Source: Methylobacterium sp. J-076
Lineage (GTDB): Bacteria; Pseudomonadota; Alphaproteobacteria; Rhizobiales; Beijerinckiaceae
Assembly: GCF_022829405.1 (NCBI RefSeq)
Contig: NZ_JAKSXW010000064.1
Span: 1-51,408 of the forward strand
DNA: 51,408 bases
Direction: 5' to 3'
The position numbers and the translations under genes were made by a program. Under the pieces are notes generated by a model. It was not told the origin of the DNA, searched no databases, and worked only from the letters and a program-made list of their open reading frames with translations. Position 1 is the stretch's first letter. The number at the start of each line of letters is the position of its first letter. Of this stretch, positions 18,420-26,459 are shown one piece after another.

Positions 18420-18616
18420 GCGCCATCCGGATTCTCGCCCGCATCCTCGCGACCCGCGTCGGCCCGCATATCGAGCTGGCCGTCGAGACCGAGACCGGCG
18501 AAGTGCTGAAAGTGCTGGCCACCGAGGATCAGGCCGACCGGCTGGTGGACGAGCTGGAGGACCTTCTCAATTCGCCCACCGATTCCGGGGACGACGAGCC
18601 GCCCGAGGCCGCTTGA
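18416..18616 (+). CDS. Small conserved acidic protein downstream of the COG1548 gene
   Basis: 66 aa. ATG overlaps the upstream stop (ATGA), which supports translation. The sequence starts [21 protein letters not shown], then a beta-rich EVLKVLATEDQADRLVDELEDLL, and ends in an acidic tail (DSGDDEPPEAA). No known domain, signal peptide or membrane segment. Tight coupling suggests a partner or regulatory role in the same cofactor pathway, which is inference. Confidence 0.65.
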   Translation: MSAIRILARILATRVGPHIELAVETETGEVLKVLATEDQADRLVDELEDLLNSPTDSGDDEPPEAA

Positions 18617-18730
18617 ACGGGGCCTGTCATCGCCGAATGCCGTGACGCGACCCAGGGCGCCCCCCGCCGCCCGCCGTGGCGCCTTCCGTAAACCGTGGAT
18701 CGGGTGTTCCCACGGCTCCGCCCGGATCCC

Positions 18731-18829
18731 GTCCCCATAATGGGGAGGGGCAGGGGTGGGGGTGGTGCCGGAGAGCGCTCCCCGGTGCCTCCTGAACCAC
18801 CCGCCTCCCCACAAGGGGGGAGGGGAGCG
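18731..18829. repeat. Dispersed GC-rich intergenic repeat, family B, copy 1
   Basis: About 100 bp with short terminal inverted arms (GTCCCCATAATGGGGAGG at the left; CCTCCCCACAAGGGGGGAGG at the right) around GGTGGGGGTGGTGCCGGAGAG and its near-complement. The core GGTGGGGGTGGTGCCGGAGA recurs at 43001-43020, and the arms recur at 43529-43577. Palindromic, non-coding, probably a REP/MITE-like element. Confidence 0.7.
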
Positions 18830-18895
18830 CGTCGCACCTCACGATCCAGGTCGTCGAGAAATCGCGTGAGAACGCGCGCGCCGGCGACGACCACG

Positions 18896-18927
18896 AAAAA
18901 GGCCGCCGCGACATGATCGCGGCGGCC
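18896..18927 (-). terminator. Intrinsic terminator of hpnH
   Basis: Perfect 10-bp stem GGCCGCCGCG (18901-18910) / CGCGGCGGCC (18918-18927) with a 7-nt loop. Five A (18896-18900) lie to its left, so on the minus strand the hairpin is followed by a T-run, 25 nt after the hpnH stop. Confidence 0.85.
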
Positions 18928-18952
18928 TCCTGTCTGGTGCGGTGGACGCGCC

Positions 18953-20116
18953 TTACGCGGCGGTGCGCTTGCGGGCTTCCTGCTTGGTGTCGACGCCGGA
19001 GGCTTTGATCTCGGACAGCTTCTGGGCGACGTTGCGCGAGAACACGAACTCCGCCGGGCGCTGGTTCTCCAGGCTCACGTCCGGGGCCATGTCGCCCTCG
19101 GTCTTGATGCCGCGGAGCATCTGGATCACCGGCTTCCACGGCTTGCGGACCGAATCGACCACCGAGGACGCCTCGTAGCCCGAATGGACCATGCAGTCGG
19201 CGCACTTCTCGTAGTTGCCGGTGCCGTAGGAATCCCAGTCCGTGGACTCCATCAGCTCCTTGAAGGTCGCCGCGTAGCCCTCGCCGAGCAGGTAGCAGGG
19301 CTTCTGCCAGCCGAACACGGTGCGGGTCGGGTTGCCCCACGGGGTGCAATGGTAGGTCTGGTTGCCGGCCAGGAAGTCGAGGAACAGCCCCGACTGCTGG
19401 AAGGTCCACTTCTCGCGGCCCTTCTCCTTGCCGTGCCGGAACACGCCGCGGAACAGGTCCTTCGTCGCCTTGCGGTTGAGGAAGTGCTGCTGGTCGGGGG
19501 CGCGCTCGTAGGCGTAGCCGGGGGAGACGGTGATGCCGTCGATGCCCATCCGGGTCACGCTGTCGAAGAAGTTGGCGATCTTCTCCGGCTGGGAATTGTT
19601 GAAGAAGGTGCAGTTGATGGTGACGCGGAAGCCGAGCTCCTTGGCCTTCGCGATCGCCGCCACGGCCTTGTCGTAGACGCCGCGCTGGCACACCGAGTGA
19701 TCGTGCATCTCCTCGTCGCCATCGAGATGGATCGACCAGGTGAAGTACGGGCTCGGCTTGTACTCCTTGATCTTCTTCTCGAGGAGCAGCGCGTTGGTGC
19801 AGACGATCGCGAATTTCTTCTGCGCGATGATGCCTTCGACGATCTGCGGAAGATCCTTGTGGAGAAGCGGCTCGCCGCCGGCGATCACCACCATGGGTGC
19901 GCCGCATTCGCGGACGGACTCGAGGGCCTCGGCCACGGGGAGCCGCTTGTTGAGGATCTCCTCGGGGTAGTCGATCTTACCGCAGCCGGCGCAGGCCAGA
20001 TTGCAGCGGAACAGCGGCTCCATCATCATGACGAGCGGGTAGCGCTTACGGCCCGTCAGGTGCTGCTTCAGGATGTAGCCGCCGATCTTCGCGACGTACC
20101 GGAGGGGGATACCCAA
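18953..20116 (-). CDS. hpnH: Adenosylhopane synthase, radical SAM (HpnH)
   Basis: 387 aa. HpnH adds a 5'-deoxyadenosyl radical to diploptene, the first step of C35 hopanoid side-chain synthesis. The radical-SAM cluster motif is FRCNLACAGCGK (Cys38, Cys42, Cys45), after the typical N-terminus IPLRYVAKIGGYILKQHLTG. MVVIAGGEPLL is the SAM-binding GGE-type motif; a Cys pair in KCADCMVH lies in the C-terminal half. The start is TTG at 20114-20116: AAGGAG stands 7 nt upstream and family proteins begin with the same residues. The gene is divergent from hpnN and closed by a strong terminator. HpnG, which would strip adenine next, is not in the window. Confidence 0.95.
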   Translation of the reverse strand: MGIPLRYVAKIGGYILKQHLTGRKRYPLVMMMEPLFRCNLACAGCGKIDYPEEILNKRLPVAEALESVRECGAPMVVIAGGEPLLHKDLPQIVEGIIAQKKFAIVCTNALLLEKKIKEYKPSPYFTWSIHLDGDEEMHDHSVCQRGVYDKAVAAIAKAKELGFRVTINCTFFNNSQPEKIANFFDSVTRMGIDGITVSPGYAYERAPDQQHFLNRKATKDLFRGVFRHGKEKGREKWTFQQSGLFLDFLAGNQTYHCTPWGNPTRTVFGWQKPCYLLGEGYAATFKELMESTDWDSYGTGNYEKCADCMVHSGYEASSVVDSVRKPWKPVIQMLRGIKTEGDMAPDVSLENQRPAEFVFSRNVAQKLSEIKASGVDTKQEARKRTAA

Positions 20117-20654
20117 GTTGCGGCTCCTTAGTTTCGTCGGCCCCGGATGATCGGGGTGCTTAACGTGATAAGTTGTCGATTTCCAGCGACGTAGCTTAGA
20201 ATGGCTCTCAAACTACGGGCTGAAGGACTTAAACAAACTCTTTAGTCCGGGGCTGACGCATCGGCGCCACAGGCTGACGCATGGCAGATGCCAAGTCGCG
20301 GTAGCCCGGACGATGGCGCGACTACCATGCGCACAATGCGACGGCATTACGGCCGAGGGCGGCGCATCGCGGGGCGGGATGCCGGATTGCGGTGCGACAG
20401 CACACGCCTGTCTCCCGGAAGTGACGCCCAGGGGGTCTCGCGTTGCAATCCGGAGCCCTCCTCTTTACTGAGCCAAGCGACTGCGCCGCAAGTCGGCGCC
20501 GGTTGCGGGGAACCTCGTGCCGGCGGCCGCCTTGGCCCGTGCGTGGTCCTCCGACGCCCCTGGGTCCCGACGGTCCTGTGACCGGATCGGCCCGGAATGC
20601 GTTCCCGGAACGAGAGGATCGGCCCCTCGGGCCGGACGAACTGGCAGGGTACTC
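20117..20654. other. 538-nt divergent region between hpnH and hpnN
   Basis: No credible gene. The part next to hpnH (20150-20250) is relatively AT-rich and is the likely promoter zone. A direct repeat lies at 20251-20282. From about 20400 onwards GC content rises again; ORFs there are out-of-frame extensions of hpnN. The hpnN start itself has a weak SD (AGGG) 6 nt upstream of GTG. Confidence 0.5.
20251..20282. repeat. Direct repeat GGCTGACGCAT in the hpnH/hpnN promoter region
   Basis: GGCTGACGCAT occurs at 20251-20261 and again at 20272-20282, a period of 21 bp, i.e. two helical turns. Such spacing suits a regulator binding the same DNA face twice. It lies about 135 bp upstream of hpnH and 370 bp upstream of hpnN. 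Confidence 0.35.
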
Positions 20655-23318
20655 GTGATCGAAGGTCTCGTCGCGTCTTCCGTCCGCTTCCGCTGGATCG
20701 TCATCGCCCTTGTCGCGGCGATGACGGTGGCGAGCGTCGGTGTCGCCGTTCACCTCTTCCGGATCAACACGGATGTGGAGCGCCTGATCGATCCGAAGGA
20801 GCCCTGGCGCCAGGACGAGATCGCCTTCGAGAAGGCCTTCCCACAGCGGTCGAACCTGATCGTCGCGGTGATCGACGGGCAGACCCCCGAGGAGACCGAG
20901 GAGGCCGCCGCCTCCCTCACCCGCGCCCTCTCCGAGCGCAAGAACCTCATCGAGACCGTCTACCGGCCGGACGGCGGCCCGTTCTTCCAGAAGGACGGCC
21001 TCCTGCTGATGCCGCAGGCCGAACTCGACAAGACCCTCGACCAGCTCACCCAGCAGCAGGGCCTGCTCGGGCCGCTGGCGGCCGACCCGTCCCTGCGCGG
21101 CGTGATGCGGGTGCTGACGCTCGGCGCCCGCGGGGTGAAATCGGGCGATGCCAAGCTCGAGGATCTCGACAAGCCGATGGCGCAGATCGACGGCACGCTG
21201 CGGAAGGTGATCGCCGGTGAGCCGGCGCGCCTCTCGTGGCAGGCGCTGCTCGCCAACGGGGAGACCCGCGTCACCGACAGGCTCAAGTTCGTGATGATCC
21301 AGCCGGTGCTGGACTTCAACGCCCTGGAGCCGGGCTACGAGGCGACGCGGATGATCCGCGAGGTCGCCAGGGACCTGAAGATCGACGCGGCGAACGGGCT
21401 GCGCATGCGCCTCACCGGCCCGGTCGCCGTGTCCGACGAGGAGTTCGCGACCCTGTCCGAGGATGCGCTGCTCAACAACAGCATCATCGTCGGCGCGATC
21501 GTGCTGTTCCTGTGGCTCGCCCTGCGCTCCGGCCCGCTGGTGATCGCGGTGATCATCACCACCTTCGCCGGCCTGATCGTGACGGCCGCCCTCGGCCTTC
21601 TGCTCGTCGGCGAACTGAACCCGATCTCGGTGGCCTTCGCGGCCCTGTTCGTCGGGCTCGGCATCGATTTCGGCATCCAGTTCTCCGTCCGCTACCGGGC
21701 CGACCGCTACACGCAGCCGACCCTCCAGGGCGCGATCCGGGGCGCCGCCCGCGGGGTGGGCTGGTCCCTGACCCTGGCGGCCGTCTCCCTCCTCGCCGGG
21801 TTCTTCGCCTTTTTGCCGACCGCCTTCCGCGGCGTGTCCGAGCTCGGCCTGATCGCCGGCGTCGGCATGATCGTGGCCTACCTGTTCTCCCTGACCCTGC
21901 TGCCGGCGCTGATCGCCGTGTTCCGGCCGAAGGGCGAGAAGGCGGCCGTCGAGACCCGCTGGCTCGTGGGCGTCGATCCCTGGATCATCCGCAACCGCAA
22001 GCCGATCCTGATCGCGGTGGGTCTGGTGACGCTGGCGGGAACCCCGCTGCTGTGGTCGCTGCCGTTCGATTCGAACCCGATGCACCTGCGCAGCCCGAAG
22101 GTGGAGTCGATCGCCACCTATCTCGACCTGATCAAGAACCCCGAGACCAGCCCGAACGTCATCGACGTGCTGGCCCCCAGCGTGGCGGCCGTGCCCGAGG
22201 TGACCAAGACGCTGGCGGCCCTGCCCGTCGCCGACTCGATCACGAGCATCAACACCTTCGTCCCGCCGGACCAGGACAAGAAGCTCGCCCAGATCGCCGA
22301 CACGGCGCAGCTCCTCGACCCCGTGCTCAACCCCGCGCGGAAGCCGGCACCGCCGACCGACGCCGACAACGTGAAGGCGCTCAAGGATGCGGCCGTCGCG
22401 CTGAAGGGCGTGGCCGACGAGGCGAAGGCCGGCACGCCGGGCGCCGGCACCGCCAAGGCCCTGTCGGGCACCCTCGACACCCTGGCCGACGGCCCGGTGC
22501 AGAAGCGCGAGGCGGCCTCGGTCGCCCTCACCAAGGATCTCACGCCCCTGCTGACGGGGCTGCGCGACCTGTTGCACCCCGAGAAGATCACCCTGGAGAA
22601 CCTGCCGCCGCAGCTGAAGGCCGATTGGGTCGCCGCCGACGGCCGCGCGCGGGTCGAGGTCCATCCCAAGGGGGATTCGAACGACGACAAGGTGCTGCGC
22701 AACTTCGCCGACGCGGTGCTGAAGGTGGCCCCGCACGCCACCGGCGCGCCGGTCTCCACCACGCGCTCGACCTACACGATCCTCGGCGCCTTCGTGCAGG
22801 CGGCCATCACCGCCCTGGTGCTGATCTTCGTCATCCTCTCGGTCGCCCTGCGCAAGCCGTGGGACGTGGCGATGACGCTCGGCCCGCTGGTGATCGCGAC
22901 GCTATGGACGCTGATGGCGATGCGGATCATCGGCATGCCGCTCAACTTCGCCAACATCATCGCCTTGCCGTTGATGCTCGCGGTGGGTGTGGCCTTCCAC
23001 ATCTACTACGTGATCGCGTGGCGGGCCGGCGTGACCGACATGCTGGCCTCCAGCCTGACCCGGGCGATCTTCTTCTCGGCGATGACCACGGGCAGCGCCT
23101 TCGGCTCGCTGGTCCTGTCGAGCCATCCGGGGACGGCGAGCATGGGCGAGCTGCTGGCCCTGTCCCTGTTCTTCACGCTGCTCGCGGCGTTCTTCGTGGT
23201 GCCCGCCACCCTCGGCGAGCCCCCGGCCCAGCCCGACCGCAACCGCCCCGAGGGCGACAGCGCGGCCAAAAGCCCGATCCTCGGCAAGCGGCGTGAGGAG
23301 CCGGTGCCGGCGAAGTAG
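20655..23318 (+). CDS. hpnN: Hopanoid transporter, RND/MMPL superfamily (HpnN)
   Basis: 887 aa. Inner-membrane RND-type exporter thought to move hopanoids to the outer membrane. TM1 is WIVIALVAAMTVASVGVAV (about residues 13-31), followed by a large periplasmic domain. A first cluster of TM helices with FVGLGIDFGIQF near residues 330-345 follows, then a second periplasmic domain rich in Lys/Asp/Ala. The final TM cluster contains ALPLMLAVGVAFHIYY and ends in a Pro/Arg-rich cytosolic tail. The internal duplication is the RND hallmark. GTG start at 20655 is chosen because the preceding codons are low-complexity basic sequence. The gene is followed 45 nt later by an unrelated antitoxin gene. Confidence 0.94.
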   Translation: MIEGLVASSVRFRWIVIALVAAMTVASVGVAVHLFRINTDVERLIDPKEPWRQDEIAFEKAFPQRSNLIVAVIDGQTPEETEEAAASLTRALSERKNLIETVYRPDGGPFFQKDGLLLMPQAELDKTLDQLTQQQGLLGPLAADPSLRGVMRVLTLGARGVKSGDAKLEDLDKPMAQIDGTLRKVIAGEPARLSWQALLANGETRVTDRLKFVMIQPVLDFNALEPGYEATRMIREVARDLKIDAANGLRMRLTGPVAVSDEEFATLSEDALLNNSIIVGAIVLFLWLALRSGPLVIAVIITTFAGLIVTAALGLLLVGELNPISVAFAALFVGLGIDFGIQFSVRYRADRYTQPTLQGAIRGAARGVGWSLTLAAVSLLAGFFAFLPTAFRGVSELGLIAGVGMIVAYLFSLTLLPALIAVFRPKGEKAAVETRWLVGVDPWIIRNRKPILIAVGLVTLAGTPLLWSLPFDSNPMHLRSPKVESIATYLDLIKNPETSPNVIDVLAPSVAAVPEVTKTLAALPVADSITSINTFVPPDQDKKLAQIADTAQLLDPVLNPARKPAPPTDADNVKALKDAAVALKGVADEAKAGTPGAGTAKALSGTLDTLADGPVQKREAASVALTKDLTPLLTGLRDLLHPEKITLENLPPQLKADWVAADGRARVEVHPKGDSNDDKVLRNFADAVLKVAPHATGAPVSTTRSTYTILGAFVQAAITALVLIFVILSVALRKPWDVAMTLGPLVIATLWTLMAMRIIGMPLNFANIIALPLMLAVGVAFHIYYVIAWRAGVTDMLASSLTRAIFFSAMTTGSAFGSLVLSSHPGTASMGELLALSLFFTLLAAFFVVPATLGEPPAQPDRNRPEGDSAAKSPILGKRREEPVPAK

Positions 23319-23363
23319 CCGGCAGGCTGGACGCCTCCTTTGGGGGCGCCTACCTTGCGGGCC

Positions 23364-23633
23364 ATGGAATCGGTGGAGCTCGATAAAGCGGATCTCGACT
23401 TCGCGAACCTCGTTGCGCGTGTGGAAAGGGGCGAGCATATCGTCCTCACCCGCGACGGGGCACCCGTGGCCGACCTCGTCCCGCACCCGCAGCCAGCGCG
23501 CCGGATCGATCTAGCGGCGGGCGCTGCTTTCCTTCGCTCGCGGGGTGTCGACAAGCCCTTCGGATACATCGCGGACGATTTCGACGATCCGCTTCCTGAA
23601 GATTTCCTGCTGCGGCCCTCACCCGGGCCGTGA
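23364..23633 (+). CDS. Phd/YefM-type antitoxin
   Basis: 89 aa. The N-terminal half (DLDFANLVARVERGEHIVLTRDGAPVADLVP) is the Phd/YefM DNA-binding and dimerisation fold. The C-terminal half is acidic and probably disordered until it binds the toxin. The ATG at 23364 is preferred over a TTG 8 codons upstream. The stop overlaps the GTG of the PIN-domain gene (GTGA), as in vapBC operons. The pair sits between hpnN and hpnK and is presumably a late insertion. Confidence 0.85.
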   Translation: MESVELDKADLDFANLVARVERGEHIVLTRDGAPVADLVPHPQPARRIDLAAGAAFLRSRGVDKPFGYIADDFDDPLPEDFLLRPSPGP

Positions 23634-24031
23634 GGCTACTTCTCGACACCCATATCCTGCTGGGACTCTTGAAGGAGACGCTCGAAGCAACGGCTCCCTC
23701 GGTCGCTGCAGCGATGGCTCGGCCAGATATCGATGTCTGCGTGAGCGCGGCCAGCCTCTGGGAGATCGCGATCAAGACCCGCCTGGGGAAACTAGAGCCG
23801 GGTATGCCTCTCAATCTCCTTCCTCAGGCAATCACGGCCATGGGGTTCACGCTGCTGCCGATCACGGCATCGCATGCACTCGCGGAGATCTCGCCGCTCC
23901 CCGCCACACGAGACCCATTCGACCGGCTCTTGCTGGCGCAATGCATCGTCGAGGATCGGCGTCTTGTGACGCTGGATCACGCTCTCGCGGATCATCCGTT
24001 TGCGGCGCGGCTCACACCAATCATCGAATGA
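23630..24031 (+). CDS. PIN-domain ribonuclease toxin (VapC-like)
   Basis: 133 aa with GTG start overlapping the antitoxin stop. PIN-domain acidic residues are visible: Asp6 in LLLDTHILL, Glu in SLWEIAIKTRLGKL, Asp in ATRDPFDRLLLAQ, and the late Asp in LVTLDHAL. VapC-type toxins are Mg-dependent RNases that cleave tRNA or rRNA when the antitoxin is lost. The last 11 nt overlap the 3' end of hpnK on the opposite strand, so the insertion point lies very close to hpnK. Confidence 0.88.
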   Translation: MRLLLDTHILLGLLKETLEATAPSVAAAMARPDIDVCVSAASLWEIAIKTRLGKLEPGMPLNLLPQAITAMGFTLLPITASHALAEISPLPATRDPFDRLLLAQCIVEDRRLVTLDHALADHPFAARLTPIIE

Positions 24032-24863
24032 AATCCGAGAACCCGCCCCTTGCGATGCCCTGCGCCGCGGCGAGCGTGGCCGGGGCGATCAGCGCGTCGC
24101 GCTCCTGCGCGTAGAGGTAGCCCGGCGCCTCGCAGGGGAAGCCGCCCCCGGTGGCGGGGTGGGTGTAGAGCTCGGTCAAGCCGTCGGGCAGATGGGCGAG
24201 AAGCCCGGCCACGCGCGGCGGAGTCATGGCGCCGGACCACGCGAGGCCGAGCGTCCGATCCGGGATCAGCAGGCCCGCCTGCCGGGCGCGCACGGCCAGC
24301 AGGGCGGCCCAGGGGGCGATGTCGAGGGCCATGCGGGGGCGGGCGCCCGGCTCGGTCCGGCGGAGGATCTCCCGCGGCTCCCGGGGCACCCGGAGGGCGC
24401 GCATGCCGTAGCGGCGGCCGATGCGCAGCACCGCGCCCGCGATGAGCGGGTGGACGTGGAAATGCTTGTGGGCGTTCACGTGGTCGAGGGGCAGGCCGGT
24501 GGCCCTGTACGCCTCGCACTGCGCCGTGATCTCCGCGGCCATCTGGCGGCGCGCGGCGGGATGGCGGGCGAGGTCGAGCCCGAGGCCGGCCATGTCCGCT
24601 CGGAGCAGCCCGTCAGGGCCGGCGAGGTCGGGCAGGTCGGCGGCCGGCAGGGTCGGCCACGCCTCCACCAGCACGAGGTGCAACCCCACCCGCAGGGATG
24701 GCAACCGCTTGGCCCGCGCCACCGCGTCGGCGGCGGCGGGGGCGGACACCATGAGGCTCGCGGCCGTGAGGATCCCCTCCCGGTGCGCCTGCTCGACGGC
24801 CTCGTTGACCTCAAGGCTCAGCCCAAAATCATCAGCCGTGACGACGAGACGCTTCACACTCAC
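24021..24863 (-). CDS. hpnK: Hopanoid-associated deacetylase, YdjC/ChbG family (HpnK)
   Basis: 280 aa. The polysaccharide-deacetylase-like YdjC fold is seen in VVTADDFGLSLEVNEAV (metal-binding Asp pair) and DHVNAHKHFHVHP (metal-binding His), with ELYTHPATGG near the C-terminus. In Burkholderia, HpnK removes the acetyl group from N-acetylglucosaminyl-bacteriohopanetetrol to give glucosaminyl-BHT. It is the last gene of the run hpnL-M-I-J-K, 115 nt after hpnJ. Its end overlaps the toxin gene tail-to-tail. Confidence 0.92.
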   Translation of the reverse strand: MSVKRLVVTADDFGLSLEVNEAVEQAHREGILTAASLMVSAPAAADAVARAKRLPSLRVGLHLVLVEAWPTLPAADLPDLAGPDGLLRADMAGLGLDLARHPAARRQMAAEITAQCEAYRATGLPLDHVNAHKHFHVHPLIAGAVLRIGRRYGMRALRVPREPREILRRTEPGARPRMALDIAPWAALLAVRARQAGLLIPDRTLGLAWSGAMTPPRVAGLLAHLPDGLTELYTHPATGGGFPCEAPGYLYAQERDALIAPATLAAAQGIARGGFSDFIR

Positions 24864-24895
24864 CTCGTAAACGGTGTCGAGAGGGCGAGCCCCCT

Positions 24896-24975
24896 CGCGG
24901 GTCCAGGGCGGAGCCCTGGGATATGCGGGGCTCCGCCCCGCACGCCCCGCCGGGGCCTGAGGCCCCGGACCCCCG
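24896..24975. repeat. GC-rich hairpin cluster between hpnJ and hpnK
   Basis: Three successive short palindromes: TCCAGGGCGGAGCCCTGG, GCGGGGCTCCGCCCCGC, and a CCCCGCCGGGGC...GGCCCCGG pair. No T-run follows on the minus strand. This may be a REP-like element or an RNA-stabilising/attenuating structure within the hpn transcript. Confidence 0.55.
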
Positions 24976-24978
24976 GTC

Positions 24979-26412
24979 TTACGCCGCCTTGGCGGTGCCC
25001 TGGCGCTCCTTGAGGAAGCGGTAGAACTCCACGCCCTCGCGCAGGCGGCGCTTCATCATGTCGGGCGAGCGCACCATCTCGCTGACGATGGAGGCGATCT
25101 TCGGCGCGCGGAAGTAGAACTTCTTGTAGAACTCCTCCACCGAGGTGAAGATCTCGGTGTGGGACAGGTGCGGGTAGTGCAGCGGCGCGACCTGCACGCC
25201 GTTCTCATCGACCAGTTCGGCGTTCTCGACGTCGAGCCAGCCGTTCTCCACCGCCTGCTTGTAGAGGAAGGTGCCGGGGTAGGGGGCGGCGAGGGACACC
25301 TGGATGGTGTGCGGGTTGATCCGCTTGGCGAAGGCGATCGTCTCCTGGATCGTCTCCTTCGTCTCGCCCGGCAGGCCGAGGATGAAGGTGCCGTGGATGG
25401 CGATGCCGAGCTCGTGGCAATCCTGGGTGAACTTCTCGGCGACCTCGACGCGCATCCCCTTCTTGATGTTGTGAAGGATCTGCTGGTTGCCGGACTCGTA
25501 GCCGACGAGGAGCAGGCGCAGGCCGTTCTCCTTGAGCACCTTCAGGGTCTCGCGGGGCACGTTCGCCTTGGCGTTGCACGACCACGTGACGCCGAGCTTG
25601 CCGAGCTCGCGGGCGATCTCCTCGGCGCGCGGCAGGTTGTCGGTGAAGGTGTCGTCGTCGAAGAAGAACTCCTTCGTCTGAGGGAACTCCTTCAGGCAGT
25701 ACTTGATCTCCTCGATCACGTGCGCGACCGAGCGGGTGCGGTAGGTGTGCCCGCCGACCGTCTGCGGCCACAGGCAGAAGGTGCAGCGGCTCTTGCAGCC
25801 GCGGCCCGAGTAGAACGAGATGTAGGGGTGCTTCAGGTACCCGATGAAGTACTTCTCCATCTCCAGGTCGCGCTTGTAGACGCTGGTGACGAAGGGCAGC
25901 TGGTCCATATCGGTCATGATCTCGCGGTCCTCGTTATGGACCACGGTGCCGTTGGCATCGCGATAGGACAGACCCTTGATCTGCGACATCGGCACGCCGT
26001 CGGCGACGTCCTTGACCGTGAAGTCGAACTCGTTGCGGGCGCAGAAGTCGACCACCGGGGCCTGGGCCATGGCGCCGGCGGCGTCCACGGCCACCTTGGC
26101 GCCGATCAGGCCGGCGATCAGCTTCGGGTTGGCGGCCTTCAGCGCCTCGATGGTCTTCACGTCCGACTTGAAGGACGGGACGGAGGTGTGCAGCACCACG
26201 AGGTCGAAGTCGTTGGCCTGGGCCACGATCTCATCGAGCTTGATGTTGTGCGGGGGGGCGTCGATCAGCTTGGAGTTCGGCACCAGGGCGGCCGGCTGGG
26301 CCAGCCATGTCGGGTACCAGAACGACTTGATCTCGCGCTTGGCCTGATATCGGGAGCCCGCGCCCCCGTCGAACCCGTCGAAGGTGGGGGCCTGGAGGAA
26401 AAGCGTGCGCAT
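24979..26412 (-). CDS. hpnJ: Hopanoid biosynthesis radical SAM enzyme with cobalamin-binding domain (HpnJ)
   Basis: 477 aa. The N-terminal ~170 residues form a B12-binding-like domain. The radical-SAM cysteines are in GRGCKSRCTFCLWP (Cys206, Cys210, Cys213), followed by FFFDDDTFTDN and FILGLPGETKETI, as in the class B B12-radical SAM family. Work in Burkholderia places HpnJ at conversion of glucosaminyl-BHT to BHT cyclitol ether (ring contraction). The ATG at 26412 begins MRTLFLQAPTFDGFDGG, the usual start. It is 47 nt downstream of hpnI and clearly in the same operon. Confidence 0.95.
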   Translation of the reverse strand: MRTLFLQAPTFDGFDGGAGSRYQAKREIKSFWYPTWLAQPAALVPNSKLIDAPPHNIKLDEIVAQANDFDLVVLHTSVPSFKSDVKTIEALKAANPKLIAGLIGAKVAVDAAGAMAQAPVVDFCARNEFDFTVKDVADGVPMSQIKGLSYRDANGTVVHNEDREIMTDMDQLPFVTSVYKRDLEMEKYFIGYLKHPYISFYSGRGCKSRCTFCLWPQTVGGHTYRTRSVAHVIEEIKYCLKEFPQTKEFFFDDDTFTDNLPRAEEIARELGKLGVTWSCNAKANVPRETLKVLKENGLRLLLVGYESGNQQILHNIKKGMRVEVAEKFTQDCHELGIAIHGTFILGLPGETKETIQETIAFAKRINPHTIQVSLAAPYPGTFLYKQAVENGWLDVENAELVDENGVQVAPLHYPHLSHTEIFTSVEEFYKKFYFRAPKIASIVSEMVRSPDMMKRRLREGVEFYRFLKERQGTAKAA

Positions 26413-26459
26413 GGGGTTCAAGGCCTCGATGCTGGGCAAGGGGGTCGGGTTCGGGCGGA

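Larger units (their letters stand above)
18617..18952. other. Intergenic region with dispersed repeat and terminator
   Basis: 336 nt between the small protein and the end of hpnH, which converge. It holds a copy of the CCCCACCCC/GGGGAGG dispersed repeat (18731-18829) and the hpnH terminator. The ORFs that cross it run through repeat sequence and look non-coding. Confidence 0.6.

Noticed and set aside
20322..22736. Minus-strand 804-residue frame opposite hpnN
   Set aside because: Antisense shadow of hpnN; composition is dominated by Arg/Gly/His/Asp with no domain.
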